Assembly (NCBI RefSeq): GCF_040530035.1
Contig: NZ_JBEWCD010000002.1
Location: 1,054,001-1,118,000 of the forward strand
Direction: 5' to 3'
Source of the DNA: Roseibium sp. HPY-6
GTDB lineage: Bacteria > Pseudomonadota > Alphaproteobacteria > Rhizobiales > Stappiaceae
DNA length: 64,000 nucleotides
Made by a program: the position numbers and the translations under genes. The notes beneath the pieces are model-generated. The model saw nothing but the letters and a program-made list of their open reading frames with translations, searched no databases and had not been told where the DNA came from. Shown here one piece after another: positions 61,796-64,000 of this stretch (position 1 is its first letter; the number at the start of each line of letters is the position of its first letter).

Positions 61796-63169
61796 ATGGC
61801 CCGCGATACGGTCGATTCCACACCGATTGAAACTGTTGCGGATCTGGCCGCAACACTCGAGGCCGGCTGTAAACCTGAAGACCGGTTTCGGATCGGAACC
61901 GAGCATGAAAAGTTCGGGTTCTGCCTGAAGCAGCTTTCGCCGATTCCCTATGAAGGACCGAACGGTGTCGAAGCTGTTCTGGAAGGCATGGAAAAGCTCC
62001 TGGGATGGGAGCGCATCGAAGATGCGGGCAAGATCATCGGTCTCGCCGACAATGACGGCGGCGGCGCGATCTCGATTGAACCGGGCGGACAGTTCGAGCT
62101 TTCCGGCGCACCATTGGAAAATCTGCACCAGACGTGCCGGGAAGCCAACCAACACCTTGCACATGTGCGGCAGATCGCAGAACCGATGGGCGTCGGCTTT
62201 CTCGGGATCGGCATGACCCCGACCTGGTCGCGCGCCGACGTTCCGCGTATGCCGAAGTCCCGCTACGACATCATGACCAATTACATGCCGAAAGTGGGAT
62301 CTCTAGGGCTGGACATGATGTACCGGACATCAACGATCCAGGTGAACCTCGATTTCTCGTCCGAGGCCGACATGATCCGGAAGATGCGGATCGGCCTGGC
62401 GTTGCAGCCGATTGCAACCGCGATGTTTGCAAACTCTCCGTTCACCGAAGGCAAGCCGAACGGGTTCAAGTCGTTCCGTGCGCAGATCTGGACCGACACC
62501 GACCGGGACAGGACGGGCGACATGCCGTTCGCCTTTAAAGACGGCTTTGGTTTCGAACGGTATGTTGAGTGGGCACTTGATGTGCCGATGTATTTTGTCA
62601 AGCGCGGCACCACCTACTATGACGTGACGGACACCACATTCCGCCAGTTCATGAATGGCGCGCTCGAGGGCAGGATCCCCGACGCAACACCAAGCCTTGG
62701 TGACTGGAACAATCATCTCTCGACCCTGTTCCCGGATGTCCGCCTCAAGAAATACATCGAGATGCGCGGTGCAGACGGGGGGCCTTGGCGCCGCATTTGC
62801 GCTCTACCAGCGCTTTGGGTCGGGCTGCTTTACGACACCGGCGTTCTGGATCAGGCTTGGGAACTGGTCCGCGACTGGACCCAGGAAGAACGCGCGGCGC
62901 TGCGTTCCGGCGTACCGAAAACTGCGCTTCAAACCCCTTTCCGAAGCGGGACGGTGCTAGACGTCGCAAAGGAAGTTCTCTCACTGGCACAAGAGGGCCT
63001 GAAAAGACGAAACCGGCTGAGCGACGGAGATCTGGACGAGCGTGTTCATCTCGCTCCGCTCGAGGAAGGGCTTGCTGCGGGCATGTGTCCTGCCGATATT
63101 CTGCTCCAGCGTTACAATGGCTCCTGGGAGAAGGACATTACGCAGGTATTCCGGGAATACGCCTATTAA
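61796..63169 (+). CDS. gshA: Glutamate-cysteine ligase, plant/alphaproteobacterial type
   Basis: 457 aa. The GCS2-type fold is shown by RIGTEHEKFGFC, GGAISIEPGGQFELSGAPL, LGIGMTPTW, MYRTSTIQVNLDFSSE and NHLSTLFPDVRLKKYIEMRGADGGPW, matching plant-like GshA of alphaproteobacteria. It makes gamma-glutamylcysteine, first step of glutathione synthesis. AGGACAG precedes the ATG. In many relatives rsmE and gshA are close neighbours; here a cyclase gene is between them. Confidence 0.95.
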   Translation: MARDTVDSTPIETVADLAATLEAGCKPEDRFRIGTEHEKFGFCLKQLSPIPYEGPNGVEAVLEGMEKLLGWERIEDAGKIIGLADNDGGGAISIEPGGQFELSGAPLENLHQTCREANQHLAHVRQIAEPMGVGFLGIGMTPTWSRADVPRMPKSRYDIMTNYMPKVGSLGLDMMYRTSTIQVNLDFSSEADMIRKMRIGLALQPIATAMFANSPFTEGKPNGFKSFRAQIWTDTDRDRTGDMPFAFKDGFGFERYVEWALDVPMYFVKRGTTYYDVTDTTFRQFMNGALEGRIPDATPSLGDWNNHLSTLFPDVRLKKYIEMRGADGGPWRRICALPALWVGLLYDTGVLDQAWELVRDWTQEERAALRSGVPKTALQTPFRSGTVLDVAKEVLSLAQEGLKRRNRLSDGDLDERVHLAPLEEGLAAGMCPADILLQRYNGSWEKDITQVFREYAY

Positions 63170-63313
63170 AGCGTGGTCCCGCTCCAGGACAGTTGCGCGC
63201 CCGTACCCGCTCTAATCCATAGCGTGAATTGACCTTAGCCTCTCAAACAGTCACTCTGGCACTGGTTGGCCTTGTTTCTCAAGGCCTTGCAGGAAGTCGA
63301 CCGGAGCAGTGCT

Positions 63314-64000
63314 ATGACAGGCAGCGAAATGGGTATGCCTCCATTTGACGTCTTTTCCTTGGCGGAAGATGTTCGGCAGCGATTTGGCTGGTCGAATGAT
63401 GACCTCAGCAGCGTAATGGAACAGCTGCTTCCGGCGGCCCTGAACGGGTTTCGGTATTTTGGTAGCGCGGTGCCCGGTTTCTCCGACTTCCCGGGTGTCC
63501 CTATGACCCCGGACCTTTCTGCCTCGACACCTTTTGCGGCATTGTTTCAAAACCCGTCACAGGCTGCACTGACGCCGTTTTTCGGGCCCGAGGCCGTGCA
63601 GCAGGCGCTTGCAGCGCAAATCTCGGGATTAACCGGACTGCAAAGCGATGCCATTCAGGAAATGATGCCGGTCGCCGCCACGTTGGCGATGGGGCAGGTG
63701 GCCCGGCCGTTTGTGCATGGGGAAGCGCGCAATCTGTTGGATGCTTATCTGAGAGGCTTCGCGCGCGGCCGGCCCAAGCCACAGCCAACCCCGGTCGATT
63801 ACATGCAAGGATACGCTGACGCGATGACCGCGTTTTGGGGCGCTTTTCTTCAACCCGCAAGCGTTGTGTCCAGTGCACCGGAAACCGTTGAAGAGCGGGA
63901 ACCGGAAGAAGAAGAGCTCGCTGAAGAGGAAGCGCCTGCAGAAGAGACCTCCGAGTTTGACGAAATGGTGTCGAACTGGATGTCGGCAGGACGCGATTTT
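63314..64000 (+). CDS. DUF937 protein, cut by window end
   Basis: 229 codons from the ATG at 63314 (CCGGAG upstream) stay open to the window edge. MPPFDVFSLAEDVRQRFGWSNDDLSSVMEQLLPAALNGF and FFGPEAVQQALAAQISGLTGLQSDAIQEMMPVAATLAMGQV are the two four-helix repeats of DUF937/YidB-like proteins. After about residue 190 a strongly acidic tail (EEREPEEEELAEEEAPAEE) begins. Function unknown. Confidence 0.8.
   Translation, partial: MTGSEMGMPPFDVFSLAEDVRQRFGWSNDDLSSVMEQLLPAALNGFRYFGSAVPGFSDFPGVPMTPDLSASTPFAALFQNPSQAALTPFFGPEAVQQALAAQISGLTGLQSDAIQEMMPVAATLAMGQVARPFVHGEARNLLDAYLRGFARGRPKPQPTPVDYMQGYADAMTAFWGAFLQPASVVSSAPETVEEREPEEEELAEEEAPAEETSEFDEMVSNWMSAGRDF

Noticed and set aside
1..64000. Search for CRISPR arrays, insertion sequences, integrases or prophage genes
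   Set aside because: No regularly spaced repeats, transposase motifs or phage structural genes were seen. The tRNA-His gene has no repeated 3' copy that I could find as an attachment site.

Overview
The window reads as one chromosomal stretch of an alphaproteobacterium of the order Hyphomicrobiales, most likely a marine Stappiaceae member (Roseibium/Labrenzia-like). This rests on GC-rich coding sequence, a paired phasin locus, an ECF42-type sigma factor with its DGPF partner, a PdhS/PleC-like PAS kinase, small alphaproteobacterial membrane families, and a tRNA-His that lacks the usual G-1:C73 feature. No insertion sequence, integrase, prophage or CRISPR array was seen. Genus assignment is inference.

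Layout. 1-5.2 kb: the 5' end of a membrane spermidine-synthase-like gene, an OmpR-type two-component pair, a MAPEG protein, a VOC protein and a LysR regulator. 5.2-7.6 kb: an SDR-fold protein without the YxxxK catalytic pair, then a sigma-DGPF pair. 7.8-17.6 kb: a polyamine island with SpuC-like aminotransferase, two gamma-glutamylputrescine-synthetase-like GlnA homologues, a GntR/FCD regulator and the PotFGHI importer. Two GTGATCAC-centred sites fit a common operator. 17.9-19.0 kb: an unrecognised 355-aa gene behind a perfect 12-bp palindrome. 19.2-22.6 kb: 3-oxoacid CoA-transferase A/B converging on an FtsH paralogue. 23.0-26.0 kb: a ferric-iron binding protein and a two-module permease, without an ATPase gene. 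26.2-32.5 kb: a 1590-aa histidine kinase with a very long acidic insert, diverging from two phasin genes, then tRNA-His. 32.8-40.8 kb: small membrane proteins, a GNAT, a pirin, two little-known proteins, a TauE/SafE permease, AzlCD and an APH-AAA fusion. 41-48 kb: a TPP enzyme, a DHA2-type MFS exporter, a PatZ-like acyltransferase and a double Usp. 48.1-54.8 kb: a complete DctBD-DctPQM C4-dicarboxylate TRAP system with a sigma-54 promoter and a candidate enhancer palindrome. 54.8-64 kb: DUF805, XseA, SulP transporter, RsmE, a class III nucleotide cyclase, glutamate-cysteine ligase and a cut-off DUF937 protein.

How it works together. The island at 7.8-17.3 kb should import putrescine-type polyamines and start their breakdown by gamma-glutamylation and/or transamination. 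DctB/DctD should sense dicarboxylates and switch on dctPQM through RpoN. Both solute-binding-protein genes (potF, dctP) are followed by a strong stem-loop before their downstream transporter genes, which fits overproduction of the binding protein. The most unusual items are the acidic giant kinase beside the phasins, the unrecognised gene at 17956-19023, the SDR lacking its catalytic pair, and the cyclase placed between rsmE and gshA.
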